A DNA stretch of 64,000 nucleotides, from assembly GCF_005048265.1 (NCBI RefSeq), contig NZ_SUNH01000003.1, positions 62,001 to 126,000 on the forward strand, written 5' to 3'. How positions within the stretch are numbered: position 1 is the first letter of the stretch; every line of letters starts with the position of its first letter. A model generated the notes under the pieces. The model saw only the letters and a list, made by a program, of their open reading frames with translations. It was not told the origin of the DNA and made no database searches. Below are positions 56,300 through 64,000 of the stretch, one piece after another. The position numbers and the translations under genes are program-made. This DNA is from Paracoccus hibiscisoli (GTDB lineage: Bacteria > Pseudomonadota > Alphaproteobacteria > Rhodobacterales > Rhodobacteraceae).

Positions 56300-58351
56300 A
56301 TGACCGACACGCCCCCGCCCCTGACGCCGGCCAGCCCCGTGCGCAAGACAGCCGCCCGCGCGGCACAGGCGGGGATCAACGTGATCTGGATCGTGCCGAT
56401 CATCGCGCTGGTCGTGACCCTGGGCATCGCCTGGAACGCGTTTCGCGACCGCGGCAGCGTGATCGAGATCGAATTCGCCGACGCGACCGGCATCACCCCC
56501 GGCGATACCTCGCTGCGCTTTCGCGAGATCACCGTGGGCCGGGTCGAGGGCGTGAAGTTCACCGAAGATCTGTCCCGCGTCGTCGTCTCGCTGCGCGTCA
56601 ACACCGAGGTGGCGCAATATATCGACGATCAGGCCGCCTTCTGGATCGTGCGCCCGCAGGTCAGCGCCCAAGGCGTGACGCGTCTGGACACGGTCCTTAG
56701 CGGTGCCTTCATCGAGGGGTATTGGGACGCCGATGTGACCGCGCCCGCGACCCGGTTTGTGGGGCTGGAACGCCCGCCCCTGATCCGCAACGATCAGCCC
56801 GGCACCTGGGTCCGGCTGTCGATGGACAGCGCCGACGGCCTGTCCGAGGGCGCGCCCGTCCTGTTCCGGGGCGTCGAGGTCGGGCGGCTGGAGAACGTCC
56901 GCCTGGACGAGGCCAGCGACCGCGTGCTGGTCGATGCCTTCATCGAGGCGCCCCATGACGCCCGCCTGTCCAGCGCCACGGTGTTCTGGGACACGTCCGG
57001 GTTCTCGGTCTCGCTTGGGGCGCAGGGGGTGGCGCTGAACGTCAACTCGCTGTCCTCGCTGCTGCAGGGCGGCATCGCCTTCGAGACCTTCGTCAGCGGC
57101 GGCGCCCCGGTCCAGCCGGGCCAGGAATTCGCCGTCCAGCCTGACGAGGGCACCGCCCGCACCGCCCGGTTCGAGGATGACGACACCGCCCTGCTGCGCG
57201 TCGGCATGCTGATCGACGACAGCCTGCAGGGGCTGGAACGCGGCGCCGATGTCCAGTTCCAGGGCCTGCGCGTGGGCCGCGTGACCGAGCTGGCCGTCAC
57301 CCTGACCGATGATGGCGATGGCAACGTCACGCCCCGACAGCTGGTGACCATGCTGATCTCTCCGCGCCGGATGGGTCTGGGCGATGGGTCCACCGCAGAC
57401 GACGCGCTGGCCCTGCTGACCGAGGAGGTCGGCGACGGGCTGCGCGCGCGCGTGGCCAGCGCAGGCTTTCTGGGCACCACCCTGATGGTCGAGCTGGTCA
57501 CCATTCCGGGTGCCGAACCCGCCACCATCGACACAGAATCCGGTCCGAACCCGCTTCTGCCCTCGGTCGAGGGGGATCTGGACGACTTCACCGCCAGCGC
57601 GCAGGGGCTGGTCAACCGCATCGGCAACCTGCCCATCGAAGAGCTGTTGACCTCGGCCCGCGACACGCTGGACAGCATCACGGCGCTTGCGACATCGCAG
57701 GACACCCGCGCGATTCCCCTGGCGCTGCGCGAGGCGATCGAGGGGGGCAGCGTCGCGCTGTCCGACATCGCCGCGATCACCGGCGATCTGCGCCAGGCCG
57801 ACAGCGGCCAGACCCTGGCGCGGATGCTGGACGAGGCCTCCGCCGCCTTCACCGCCGTGACCGAGGCCGCCGCCGACGTGCCCGCGATGGTCGATCAGAT
57901 CGACGCCGCCGCCGCCGCGGTCGAGGAGTTCGGCTTTGCCGAGATCAGCCTGCAAGCCGAGGGAATCCTGGCCGACCTGCGCGCCATGCTGGGCAGCCAG
58001 GATGCCGAACAGCTGCCGCGCAACCTGTCGAACACGCTGGAGGCCGCGACCGGCCTGCTGAACGACCTGCGCGACGGCAATGCGGTGGGCAGCCTGAACA
58101 ACGCGCTGAATTCGGCCAGCACCGCCGCCGACCAGATCGCCGTGTCGGTCCAGCAGCTGCCCGCGCTGATCCAGCGCCTGCAGGCCACCGCCGGACGCGC
58201 CGACACGCTGTTTTCCAGCTATGGCGACCGGTCGGCCTTTAACAACGAATTGCTGGGCGCGCTGCGCGAGCTGCGCCGGGCAACCCAATCCATCGGCTCG
58301 GTCGCCCGGCTGATCGAACGCAATCCCCGCGCCTTCATCCTGGGACGATAG
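56300..58351 (+). CDS. pqiB: PqiB-type MCE (MlaD) protein
   Basis: A 683-residue protein. One N-terminal transmembrane helix (about 24-46; INVIWIVPIIALVVTLGIAW) is followed by three MCE domains beginning near VIEIEFADATGITPGDTSLRFREITVGRV (about residue 54), WVRLSMDSADGLSEGAPVLFRGVEVGRL (about 170) and RTARFEDDDTALLRVGMLIDDSLQGLERGADVQFQGLRVGRV (about 290). The rest (from about 415) is helical and alanine-rich, likely forming the long tunnel that spans the periplasm. It moves lipids between the membranes together with PqiA and PqiC. Confidence 0.93.
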   Translation: MTDTPPPLTPASPVRKTAARAAQAGINVIWIVPIIALVVTLGIAWNAFRDRGSVIEIEFADATGITPGDTSLRFREITVGRVEGVKFTEDLSRVVVSLRVNTEVAQYIDDQAAFWIVRPQVSAQGVTRLDTVLSGAFIEGYWDADVTAPATRFVGLERPPLIRNDQPGTWVRLSMDSADGLSEGAPVLFRGVEVGRLENVRLDEASDRVLVDAFIEAPHDARLSSATVFWDTSGFSVSLGAQGVALNVNSLSSLLQGGIAFETFVSGGAPVQPGQEFAVQPDEGTARTARFEDDDTALLRVGMLIDDSLQGLERGADVQFQGLRVGRVTELAVTLTDDGDGNVTPRQLVTMLISPRRMGLGDGSTADDALALLTEEVGDGLRARVASAGFLGTTLMVELVTIPGAEPATIDTESGPNPLLPSVEGDLDDFTASAQGLVNRIGNLPIEELLTSARDTLDSITALATSQDTRAIPLALREAIEGGSVALSDIAAITGDLRQADSGQTLARMLDEASAAFTAVTEAAADVPAMVDQIDAAAAAVEEFGFAEISLQAEGILADLRAMLGSQDAEQLPRNLSNTLEAATGLLNDLRDGNAVGSLNNALNSASTAADQIAVSVQQLPALIQRLQATAGRADTLFSSYGDRSAFNNELLGALRELRRATQSIGSVARLIERNPRAFILGR

Positions 58352-58353
58352 AC

Positions 58354-59004
58354 ATGACCCTAGCCCCGCTGTTCCGTCTGCCCTTGGCCGCCCTGATGGG
58401 CGCGACCCTGTTGGGCGCCTGTTCCAACCCCGAAAAGACCGGGCGCTTTCTGATCGACCCGCCGGTCAGCGGGGTGCAGGTGCCGAACCGCTTGGGCACT
58501 GCGGAGCTCAAGGACGTGTCCCTGCCCGATTACGCCTCGGATCAGGAGGTCGCGTTCCAGACCCCCGACGGGGCCGTGCGATCAACCCCCGACAACCTCT
58601 GGGCGGACAATCCGGCGCGCGCCTTCACCACCACGCTGGCCCGCGCGATCAGCGACGTGTCGGGCGCCACCGTCATCAGCGAGCCCTGGCCCCTTGCCCA
58701 GCCCCCCGCCCGCGTGCTGGAGGTGCGCGTCGAACGCGCCCTGGCCCAGGCCGACAACAGCTATCGCCTGTCGGGGCGGTATTTCGTGTCCGATGACGGG
58801 CTGTCGGGGGGCGGTGCGAACCATGCGCGCAGCTTTGATATCCGCGTGCCGATGGCAGCGCAGGGTGCGGCGGGCACGGCCTTGGCCGCCAGCCAGGCCA
58901 TCGCCATCCTGGCCCAGCAGATCGCGACCCTGTCGGGACCGGGGGCGACCATCGCCACCACCCGGCCCGCCGCCAGCGATCCGTTCGATCTGTCGCTGTT
59001 CTGA
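58354..59004 (+). CDS. pqiC: PqiC-like lipoprotein (ABC-type transport auxiliary component)
   Basis: A 216-residue lipoprotein. The signal ends in LLGACSN, a lipobox with acyl-Cys at about residue 23. The body has FLIDPPVSGVQVPNRLGTAELKDVSLPDYASDQEVAFQTPDG and the ABC-type auxiliary-domain pattern, as in PqiC/YmbA. In E. coli PqiC docks the PqiB tunnel at the outer membrane. Starts 2 bp after pqiB. Its stop lies 3 bp from the convergent TRAP gene. Confidence 0.87.
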   Translation: MTLAPLFRLPLAALMGATLLGACSNPEKTGRFLIDPPVSGVQVPNRLGTAELKDVSLPDYASDQEVAFQTPDGAVRSTPDNLWADNPARAFTTTLARAISDVSGATVISEPWPLAQPPARVLEVRVERALAQADNSYRLSGRYFVSDDGLSGGGANHARSFDIRVPMAAQGAAGTALAASQAIAILAQQIATLSGPGATIATTRPAASDPFDLSLF

Positions 59005-59007
59005 CCC

Positions 59008-60279
59008 TCAGACCAGGGCCAGCGACAGGAAGGGCACGTAGGTCACCAACAGCAGCGCCAGCAGGATGGCCAGCAGGAACGGCCATCCGTCGCGCACGAA
59101 ATCGACGATAGACACCCGCGTCAGGTTGCACACCAGCAACAGCACCGTCCCCACCGGCGGCGTCAGCGTGCCGATGGACAGGTTCAGGATCATGATCAGC
59201 CCGAAATGCACCGGGTCGATCCCCAGCTGGACCAGCACGGGTTTCAGCAGCGGGACCAGGATGATCATCAGCGCGGTGCCTTCGATGAACATGCCCAGGA
59301 TCAGCAGCGCGATGTTGATGACCAGCAGAAAGACATAGGGGTTTGTGGTCAGCGCGGTGATGAATTCCGCCATGCTGACGCCCGCCCGCTCCAGCGTGAA
59401 GATCCAGGCCAGGGCCGAGCTGGTCATGATGACCAGCAGCACCGCCGCCGTCTGGCGCGCGGTCTCGGCAAAGGCCTGGGTGACGTCGCGCAGGCGCATC
59501 TCGCGATAGACGAAGACGCCGATGAACAGGGTGGTGACGGTGGCGATGGCCCCGGCCTCGGTCGGGGTGAAGATCGCGAACCGGATGCCGCCCACGATCA
59601 CCACGACCAGGAACAGCGCGGGCCAGGCGCCCAGCAGCGTGGTCCCCGTCTCGCGCATGGTGGGCCAGGTGGTGCGCGACGGCTTGTAACCCTCGCGCCG
59701 GGCGACCAGCCAGACCGCGATCAGCAGCAGCGCGCAGCACATCAGCCCCGGCAGGATGCCCGCCACGAACATCGACCCGATCGAGACATCGGCCACCAAC
59801 CCATAGATGATCAGCGCGATTCCCGGCGGGATGATCGGCGTGATCAGCGACGAACACGCCGTGATCGCCGCCGCGATCGAGCGTTTGTAGCCCTGCCGCT
59901 CCATCTCGGGGACGATCATGCGGCACATCATCGCCGCATCCGCCAGGTTCGAGGCCGAGATTCCCCCCATCAGCGTGGACAGCATCACATTGGTGTGGCC
60001 CAGCCCACCCGTCAGCCGCCCGACCAGCAGATCGGCCAGCCGCAGCAGGCGCGTGGCGATGCCCGCACTGCCCAACAGCGTGCCCAGCAGCACGAAGAAC
60101 GGGATCGCCAGCAGGGATGCGTTCTCGGCCGGGGACATGAAACGCTGGACCGCGATGGCCAGCGGCACCGGCGAAAAGAACAGGAAATAGCCCAGGATGC
60201 CCGCGAACATCGCCAGATAGATGCGCATGTTCAGCATGAACATGGCCAGCATGATGGGAATGATGATGATCCAGGTCAC
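59008..60279 (-). CDS. dctM: TRAP transporter large permease (DctM)
   Basis: A 423-residue membrane protein of 11-12 helices. GTG start 60279 overlaps the DctQ stop (GTGA). Signature pieces: MSPAENASLLAIPFFVLLGTLLGSAGIATRLLRLADLLVGRLTGGLGHTNVMLSTLMGGISASNLADAAMMCRMIVPEM and ERQGYKRSIAAAITACSSLITPIIPPGIALIIYGLVADVSIGSMFVAG. It carries a sodium- or proton-coupled substrate delivered by DctP. Regulators and a dehydrogenase nearby suggest a sugar acid or polyol, not proven. Confidence 0.95.
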   Translation of the reverse strand: MTWIIIIPIMLAMFMLNMRIYLAMFAGILGYFLFFSPVPLAIAVQRFMSPAENASLLAIPFFVLLGTLLGSAGIATRLLRLADLLVGRLTGGLGHTNVMLSTLMGGISASNLADAAMMCRMIVPEMERQGYKRSIAAAITACSSLITPIIPPGIALIIYGLVADVSIGSMFVAGILPGLMCCALLLIAVWLVARREGYKPSRTTWPTMRETGTTLLGAWPALFLVVVIVGGIRFAIFTPTEAGAIATVTTLFIGVFVYREMRLRDVTQAFAETARQTAAVLLVIMTSSALAWIFTLERAGVSMAEFITALTTNPYVFLLVINIALLILGMFIEGTALMIILVPLLKPVLVQLGIDPVHFGLIMILNLSIGTLTPPVGTVLLLVCNLTRVSIVDFVRDGWPFLLAILLALLLVTYVPFLSLALV

Positions 60280-60758
60280 GACCGCTCATCCTCCGATGCG
60301 GGGTCCAGCGGGTCGCGGGCGGGCAGGACCATCCGCCACAGCGTCACGGCGCTAGCGCCCAGGGCGCCCACCACCACCGCCAGGTTCATCCAGAACCAGG
60401 ACACGCCCAAGATCTGCGTCCGCTTGAACCCCGCACCCTGCGCCAGACCCCAGGCCAGCCAGGCCATCGTCAGCAGCACCGCAACCGACAGCAGCGCCAC
60501 CGCGATGCCCAGCAGCCGCCGCCCCGGACGCGGCAGCCAGGCCACCGCGAAATCGATGGTCAGGTGCTGGCGGTGCCATTCGCAGGATATCGCGCCCAGC
60601 ATGATGATCCAGATCATCAGGATGGCCGAGACCTCCTCGGTCCAGGAAATCGGCGCGCCCATCACATAGCGCATGAAGACGGCGGCGGCGGTCAGCGTCA
60701 CCAGCACGGCAACCAGCAGCGCGCCCAGGGCCGAGGCCAGGCCGGCAAGATGTTTCAT
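60276..60758 (-). CDS. dctQ: TRAP transporter small permease (DctQ)
   Basis: A 160-residue membrane protein with four helices and the DctQ family blocks TLTAAAVFMRYVMGAPISWTEEVSAILMIWIIMLGAISCEWHRQHLTIDFAV. It pairs with DctM in the membrane. ATG at 60758 lies 51 bp after dctP, with a hairpin in between. The C-terminus ends ASEDERS just inside the dctM start. Length is normal for the family. Confidence 0.92.
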   Translation of the reverse strand: MKHLAGLASALGALLVAVLVTLTAAAVFMRYVMGAPISWTEEVSAILMIWIIMLGAISCEWHRQHLTIDFAVAWLPRPGRRLLGIAVALLSVAVLLTMAWLAWGLAQGAGFKRTQILGVSWFWMNLAVVVGALGASAVTLWRMVLPARDPLDPASEDERS

Positions 60759-60778
60759 CGGGTCATGTCCGGAAAGGG

Positions 60779-60801
60779 GGGTGCCGCGCGGGGCGGCACC
60801 C
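60779..60801 (-). terminator. Intra-operon hairpin between dctP and dctQ
   Basis: GGGTGCCGC (60779-60787) pairs with GCGGCACCC (60793-60801), a 9-bp stem with a 5-nt loop, 9-31 nt after the dctP stop. Such hairpins often keep binding protein levels above permease levels. Confidence 0.65.
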
Positions 60802-60809
60802 GTTGCGGG

Positions 60810-61778
60810 TCAGTCCTGCAGTTGCGCCTGGATCTGGTCGTACAGACCGTCCGACCATTCCGGGAACTGGTCATAGAAGGCCATCGCCCGGTCCCGGAAC
60901 GGCGCCAGGTCCGGATAGGTCACCTGGACGCCCTGGGCCTCCATGTCCGCCAGCATCTGCGCATCCGATTCTGCCGCCAGCTCCTGGCTGTAGAGGCCCG
61001 CCTGATGGCCCGTCTCGTGCAGCATCTGGACGACCTCCGGGTCCAGCGTGGCGAAATAGGCCTCTCCGCCCAGCCACAGCGAGGTGTTGGTCAGATAGCC
61101 GATCATCGACAGATGCTTGGCCTGCTCATGCAGCTTCTGGCCGTGCAGCACCGCCAGCGGGTTCTCGACCCCGTCGATGACGCCCTGGGTCAGCGCCGGA
61201 TAGACGTCGCCCAGGGGCATGGGCGTCGCGGTGCCGCCCATCGCCTCGATGGCGCGGATCTGCATCGGGTTGTTGGGGGTGCGGATCTTCAGGCCCGCCA
61301 GATCGTCGGGGGTTTCGACCTGCGTCTTGGTCAGCAGTTGCCGCGTGCCGTAGAGATAGTTCGAGATGACGATATGGATGCCCTTCTCGCGCAGCGCGGC
61401 CTCCTTCTCCTTGAACCAGTCGGATTCATAGATCTCGAACAGCTTTTCGGGGCTGTCGGTCAGGTAGGGGCCGAAGAGGATGCCCAGATCGGGGTCGTAA
61501 TCGGTCAGGAACCCCACATCGGCGATGGTGATGACGTTCACGCCCATCATCCCCTGCTCGATCACATCCTGCTTGGCGCCCAGCTGGGACGACGGGAACA
61601 GCTCCAGCGCGACGTCGCCGCCCGAGGCCTCGGTGACCAGCTCGGCCCACCGGTTCATCACCAGGTCGACCGGCTCTCCGGGGTTGTTCTCATAGGCCAC
61701 GCGGACGGTGACCTCCTGGGCGGCCAACGGTCCGGCCAGAAGCGCCGCCAGGGCGGTGGTCAGGGTGATCAGTTTCAT
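60810..61778 (-). CDS. dctP: TRAP transporter solute-binding protein (DctP)
   Basis: A 322-residue periplasmic binding protein. ATG 61778 has AGGGAGG 7 nt upstream and gives a signal peptide MKLITLTTALAALLAGPLAAQ. DctP blocks: VRVAYENNPGEPVDLVMNRWAELVTEASGGDVALELFPSSQLGAKQDVIEQGMMGVNVI, GLKIRTPNNPMQIRAIEAMGGTATPMPLGDVYPALTQGVIDGVENPL. The key substrate Arg is in KIRTPNN. The ligand is unknown, probably a C4-C6 acid. First gene of the dctPQM operon; a GntR gene precedes it. Confidence 0.94.
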   Translation of the reverse strand: MKLITLTTALAALLAGPLAAQEVTVRVAYENNPGEPVDLVMNRWAELVTEASGGDVALELFPSSQLGAKQDVIEQGMMGVNVITIADVGFLTDYDPDLGILFGPYLTDSPEKLFEIYESDWFKEKEAALREKGIHIVISNYLYGTRQLLTKTQVETPDDLAGLKIRTPNNPMQIRAIEAMGGTATPMPLGDVYPALTQGVIDGVENPLAVLHGQKLHEQAKHLSMIGYLTNTSLWLGGEAYFATLDPEVVQMLHETGHQAGLYSQELAAESDAQMLADMEAQGVQVTYPDLAPFRDRAMAFYDQFPEWSDGLYDQIQAQLQD

Positions 61779-61805
61779 GGGTTCCTCCCTCAAGGATCAG
61801 TCGCG

Positions 61806-62492
61806 TCAGCCGGGGGTGCCGGCCGATCGGTTGGCGGCCAGGACCAGGCCGGAATGGTCGAAATGGTCGTGCAGCGCCGCGCACAGCGCCGCATGGTCGC
61901 GCGCCTGCAGCGCGTCGATGATGCGGGCGTGCTGGGCATGGGCGGTCTGGGTGTCTGAATGCTGCGACTTGCCGATCTCCAGGTAGAAACGCAGCGTGAC
62001 CCCCATGACCCGATACATGCGCAGCGCCATGTCGTTTCGCGCCGCCTCGATCAGGCCCAGGTGGAAATCATAGTCATGGCTGGCCGCCTGCGCGACCGTC
62101 ACCGCCGTGGCCATGCGGTCATTGGCCAGCCGCATCCGGTCCAGCACCGCGTCGTCGACATGGCGGACGGCGAAATGGGCGGCCCCCGTCTCGGTCAGGC
62201 GGCGAAAGTTCAGCACATCCTCCAACCGGTCGGGGCTGCTGTCGAAATGCTGGGCAAAGATCTGGAACACCGGGTCGAAGTCGGCTTGCCGGACGCGAGC
62301 GCCGCGGCGGGTCTTCTCGATCAGGCCAAAGGCCTCCAGGTGGATCATCGTCTCGCGGATGGTGTTGCGCGCTACGCCAAAGCGTTCGGCCAGCTCGCGC
62401 TCATTGGGCAGGAACTGGCCCGGGCTATAGGCGTCCACGATTTCCCGGCTGAGAACCGATCTGATGTCTTCGACGGCGGATATTCCGGCCAA
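61806..62492 (-). CDS. GntR-family (FadR/FCD) transcriptional regulator
   Basis: A 228-residue regulator. No ATG fits; TTG 62492 has AGGGAGG seven bases upstream and gives LAGISAVEDIRSVLSREIVDAYSPGQFLPNERELAERFGVARNTIRETMIHLEAFGLIEKTRRGARVRQ, a complete GntR winged helix. The FCD ligand domain follows (about 80-220), with metal-ligand-like D/H positions (DYDFHLGLIEA, HAQHARIIDAL, HDHFDHSG). It lies 27 bp upstream of dctP on the same strand and probably controls that operon. Confidence 0.88.
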   Translation of the reverse strand: MAGISAVEDIRSVLSREIVDAYSPGQFLPNERELAERFGVARNTIRETMIHLEAFGLIEKTRRGARVRQADFDPVFQIFAQHFDSSPDRLEDVLNFRRLTETGAAHFAVRHVDDAVLDRMRLANDRMATAVTVAQAASHDYDFHLGLIEAARNDMALRMYRVMGVTLRFYLEIGKSQHSDTQTAHAQHARIIDALQARDHAALCAALHDHFDHSGLVLAANRSAGTPG

Positions 62493-62519
62493 ACGACGCC
62501 CTCCCTGCGTTTGGTTCGG

Positions 62520-62530
62520 TGGTTGGACCA
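62520..62530. promoter_or_regulatory. Candidate GntR operator upstream of the first regulator
   Basis: TGGT-TGG-ACCA, a FadR-like TGGT-N3-ACCA element, nested in a larger TTTGGT/ACCAAA repeat (62510-62532). It lies 28-38 bp before the TTG start of the GntR gene, suiting autoregulation. Confidence 0.55.
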
Positions 62531-62568
62531 AAGCTAGGCGAAACGCCGCGTCCCTGTCAAGCGCGCCG

Positions 62569-63471
62569 TCAGACCTGCCCGCGCGCCTGCCAGTCGACCG
62601 AGGTCGACAGCGTGTGCCAGGCCGTGTCCAGATGCCGCGCCAGCGCGTCCTGGGCGGCCTGCGCATCGCCCGCCAGGATCGCGTCGATGATGGCCAGATG
62701 CTCGGCCGCGGCATGGCGGTTGCGGTCGGCCTCGTCCTTCTTGGTCCACAGATAGTGGTAATGCACGATGATCGAGATCGTCCGGCTGAAATCCGACACA
62801 AAGCGGTTGCGCGCACCGTCGCACAGCAGCGCGTGGAACCGCGCATCCAGCGCCGGAAACTCCAGCGCCGCGCGCCGCCCGCCCGCAGTCACGGCCAGAT
62901 GATCGGCCCGCAGGCCGGTCAGGCGCTGGGTCAGGGCGGGGTCCGGCTCGGCGATCAGCCGCGTCAGGGCGCGGGTCTCGAACAGGCGGCGCACCTCGAA
63001 CATCTCGGCGGCGAAATCGGGGGTAAAGCCTTTCAGCAGCCAGTGGCGGTTCGGCTGCTTTTCGATCAGGCCAAAGGGCTCAAAACGGATCAGGAACTCG
63101 CGCAGCCCGGCCAGCGGCAGGTCGAACTGCCGCGCCAGACGCGTCTCGTTCAGGACCGTGCCGGGGGCCACGTCGCCCTGCAGCACCCATTCCAGGAACC
63201 GGTCGCGGATCAGGTCCTGCGTGCTGCGCGTCTGGTCGGTGTCAAAGAAATCGCCCGGTTCCGGCGCGCGCAACAGGCGCTTGTCCCGCCCGTCCCATGC
63301 GATCACGCCCTGGTCGTGCAGATGGGACAGCACGGCGCGCACGGTCGTGCGGCTGGCTTCCAGACTGGCGGCCAGACCGGCCTCAGACCCAAGGGCGGCC
63401 TCGCCCTGATCCTCGATCAGGGTCAGCAGGCGATTGACCTGGGCCTTGAACAGCCGGTTGTCGCGCGTCAT
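62569..63471 (-). CDS. GntR-family regulator with two winged-helix segments and FCD domain
   Basis: A 300-residue regulator, longer than the normal 220-250. The first ~55 residues (QVNRLLTLIEDQGEAALGSEAGLAASLEASRTTVRAVLSHLHDQGVIAW) look like a winged helix, and residues 85-145 (DLIRDRFLEWVLQGDVAPGTVLNETRLARQFDLPLAGLREFLIRFEPFGLIEKQ) are the usual GntR winged helix. The FCD domain follows (FEVRRLFETRALTRLI, HLAIIDAILAGDAQAAQDALARHLD). Divergent from the alcohol dehydrogenase across 99 bp with a strong palindrome it may bind. Confidence 0.85.
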   Translation of the reverse strand: MTRDNRLFKAQVNRLLTLIEDQGEAALGSEAGLAASLEASRTTVRAVLSHLHDQGVIAWDGRDKRLLRAPEPGDFFDTDQTRSTQDLIRDRFLEWVLQGDVAPGTVLNETRLARQFDLPLAGLREFLIRFEPFGLIEKQPNRHWLLKGFTPDFAAEMFEVRRLFETRALTRLIAEPDPALTQRLTGLRADHLAVTAGGRRAALEFPALDARFHALLCDGARNRFVSDFSRTISIIVHYHYLWTKKDEADRNRHAAAEHLAIIDAILAGDAQAAQDALARHLDTAWHTLSTSVDWQARGQV

Positions 63472-63505
63472 CGCCGCCTCCTGTGCATCACCCGTTGACC
63501 GGTTC

Positions 63506-63527
63506 GGTTCTTTTTATATAAAGAACC
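63506..63527. promoter_or_regulatory. 22-bp palindromic operator between GntR and dehydrogenase genes
   Basis: Arms GGTTCTTT (63506-63513) and AAAGAACC (63520-63527) with the AT-only spacer TTATAT. It is 35 bp before the regulator ATG (minus) and 43 bp before the dehydrogenase ATG (plus); the AT-rich centre may double as a -10 element. Confidence 0.75.
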
Positions 63528-63570
63528 ATAACCCCGCAAGCCAAGGCGGCCCCCGAACCCGGAGATGACG

Positions 63571-64000
63571 ATGACCCAGATGACGGCCCTGATCTGCGCG
63601 GAACCCGGTGCGCTGCGGCTGGAAAGCCGCCCGCGCCCCGAGCCGCGGCTGGGCCATGTCCGCGTGCGGATCGGCCATGTGGGCATCTGCGGGACCGATT
63701 ATCACATCTTTGGCGGGCAGCAGCCGTTCCTCGCCTATCCCCGCGTGATGGGCCATGAGCTGTCGGGCCGGGCGCTGGACGCCAGCAGCGACGGAACCAT
63801 CGCGCCGGGCGATCTGGTGGTGGTGAACCCCTATCTGACCTGCGGCACCTGCCGCGCCTGCCGGAACGACGCGCCCAACTGCTGCGAGGCGATCGCGGTC
63901 CTGGGCGTGCATGTCGATGGCGGCATGTGCGAGGAGATCGTGGTCCCCGAAGCCAACCTCTATCCCGCCCACGGCCTGTCCGAGACCGCCGCCGCCATGG
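63571..64000 (+). CDS. Zinc-dependent alcohol dehydrogenase (MDR family), partial
   Basis: The first about 143 residues of a medium-chain dehydrogenase that runs off the right edge. ATG 63571 has GGAG six bases upstream (ATG 63565 is too close). Catalytic zinc ligands are in VGICGTDYHIFGG and VMGHELSGRAL; the structural zinc Cys set is TCGTCRACRNDAPNCC. It resembles sorbitol, threonine or L-idonate/galactonate dehydrogenases. With the TRAP transporter and FCD regulators it likely oxidises a sugar acid or polyol taken up by that transporter (inference). Confidence 0.87.
   Translation, partial: MTQMTALICAEPGALRLESRPRPEPRLGHVRVRIGHVGICGTDYHIFGGQQPFLAYPRVMGHELSGRALDASSDGTIAPGDLVVVNPYLTCGTCRACRNDAPNCCEAIAVLGVHVDGGMCEEIVVPEANLYPAHGLSETAAAM

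Noticed and set aside
56195..58288. 697-residue minus-strand open frame
   Set aside because: Antisense to pqiB; low-complexity Gly/Gln/Val content typical of shadow frames.

Overview
The window is high-GC (mostly about two thirds G+C by eye) DNA from an alphaproteobacterial chromosome. The gene set points to Rhodobacterales, most likely Paracoccus or a close relative (inference). Support: the xoxF-cycB-xoxJ and flhA/fghA/gfa methylotrophy genes, whose products closely resemble Paracoccus formaldehyde-oxidation enzymes; the PhyR-NepR-EcfG stress switch; and the alphaproteobacterial origin neighbourhood rho-mnmE-mnmG-rsmG-parA-parB facing aroE-coaE-dnaQ. No tRNA, rRNA, CRISPR array, insertion sequence or prophage was seen.

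Layout. (a) 1-4820: a partial radical SAM DNA-repair-type enzyme, LolA, an MFS transporter and two tandem HAD acid phosphatases, one with a signal peptide and one without. (b) 4817-20503: a surface-polysaccharide locus with RgpF-like and GT2/GT4 glycosyltransferases, UDP-galactopyranose mutase, the full dTDP-L-rhamnose pathway (rmlCBDA), two galactofuranosyltransferase-like GT2 enzymes and an AT-richer sulfotransferase. One large multidomain transferase has a frame break at a 14-bp palindrome. (c) 20511-35444: lanthanide-type methanol oxidation and formaldehyde detoxification: a PQQ-associated ABC system and beta-propellers, XoxF, cytochrome c, XoxJ, a CxxCW rhodanese, FghA, FlhA and Gfa, with a GNAT enzyme and a ClpP-like protease between them. 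(d) 35557-40442: grpE-hrcA, divergent from rph-rdgB-ridA-hemW-ybaN. (e) 40484-51310: the chromosome origin and partition region. parB-parA-rsmG-mnmG-mnmE-rho-hemJ lie on one side, a non-coding oriC at about 47735-48213 carries DnaA boxes, and aroE-coaE-dnaQ-yihY lie on the other. Two perfect parS sites sit inside the first codons of rsmG and mnmG. (f) 51343-54820: the general stress module phyR / nepR-ecfG-histidine kinase. (g) 54899-59004: a PqiA-PqiA-PqiB-PqiC lipid-transport operon. (h) 59008-64000: a TRAP transporter, two FCD-type GntR regulators and a partial zinc alcohol dehydrogenase, apparently a sugar-acid or polyol catabolic unit with clear operator palindromes.

How the parts work together. 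In region c, XoxF would oxidise methanol to formaldehyde in the periplasm and pass electrons to CycB. Formaldehyde is then trapped as S-hydroxymethylglutathione (Gfa or spontaneous), oxidised by FlhA and hydrolysed to formate by FghA. A 17-bp motif is nearly identical upstream of the PQQ-ABC binding-protein gene and upstream of cycB, with a weaker form upstream of xoxF; it is a candidate regulator site tying the cluster together. Region b could make a rhamnose- and galactofuranose-containing, possibly sulfated, surface glycan. Products and domain calls come from reading sequence motifs; no database search was possible.
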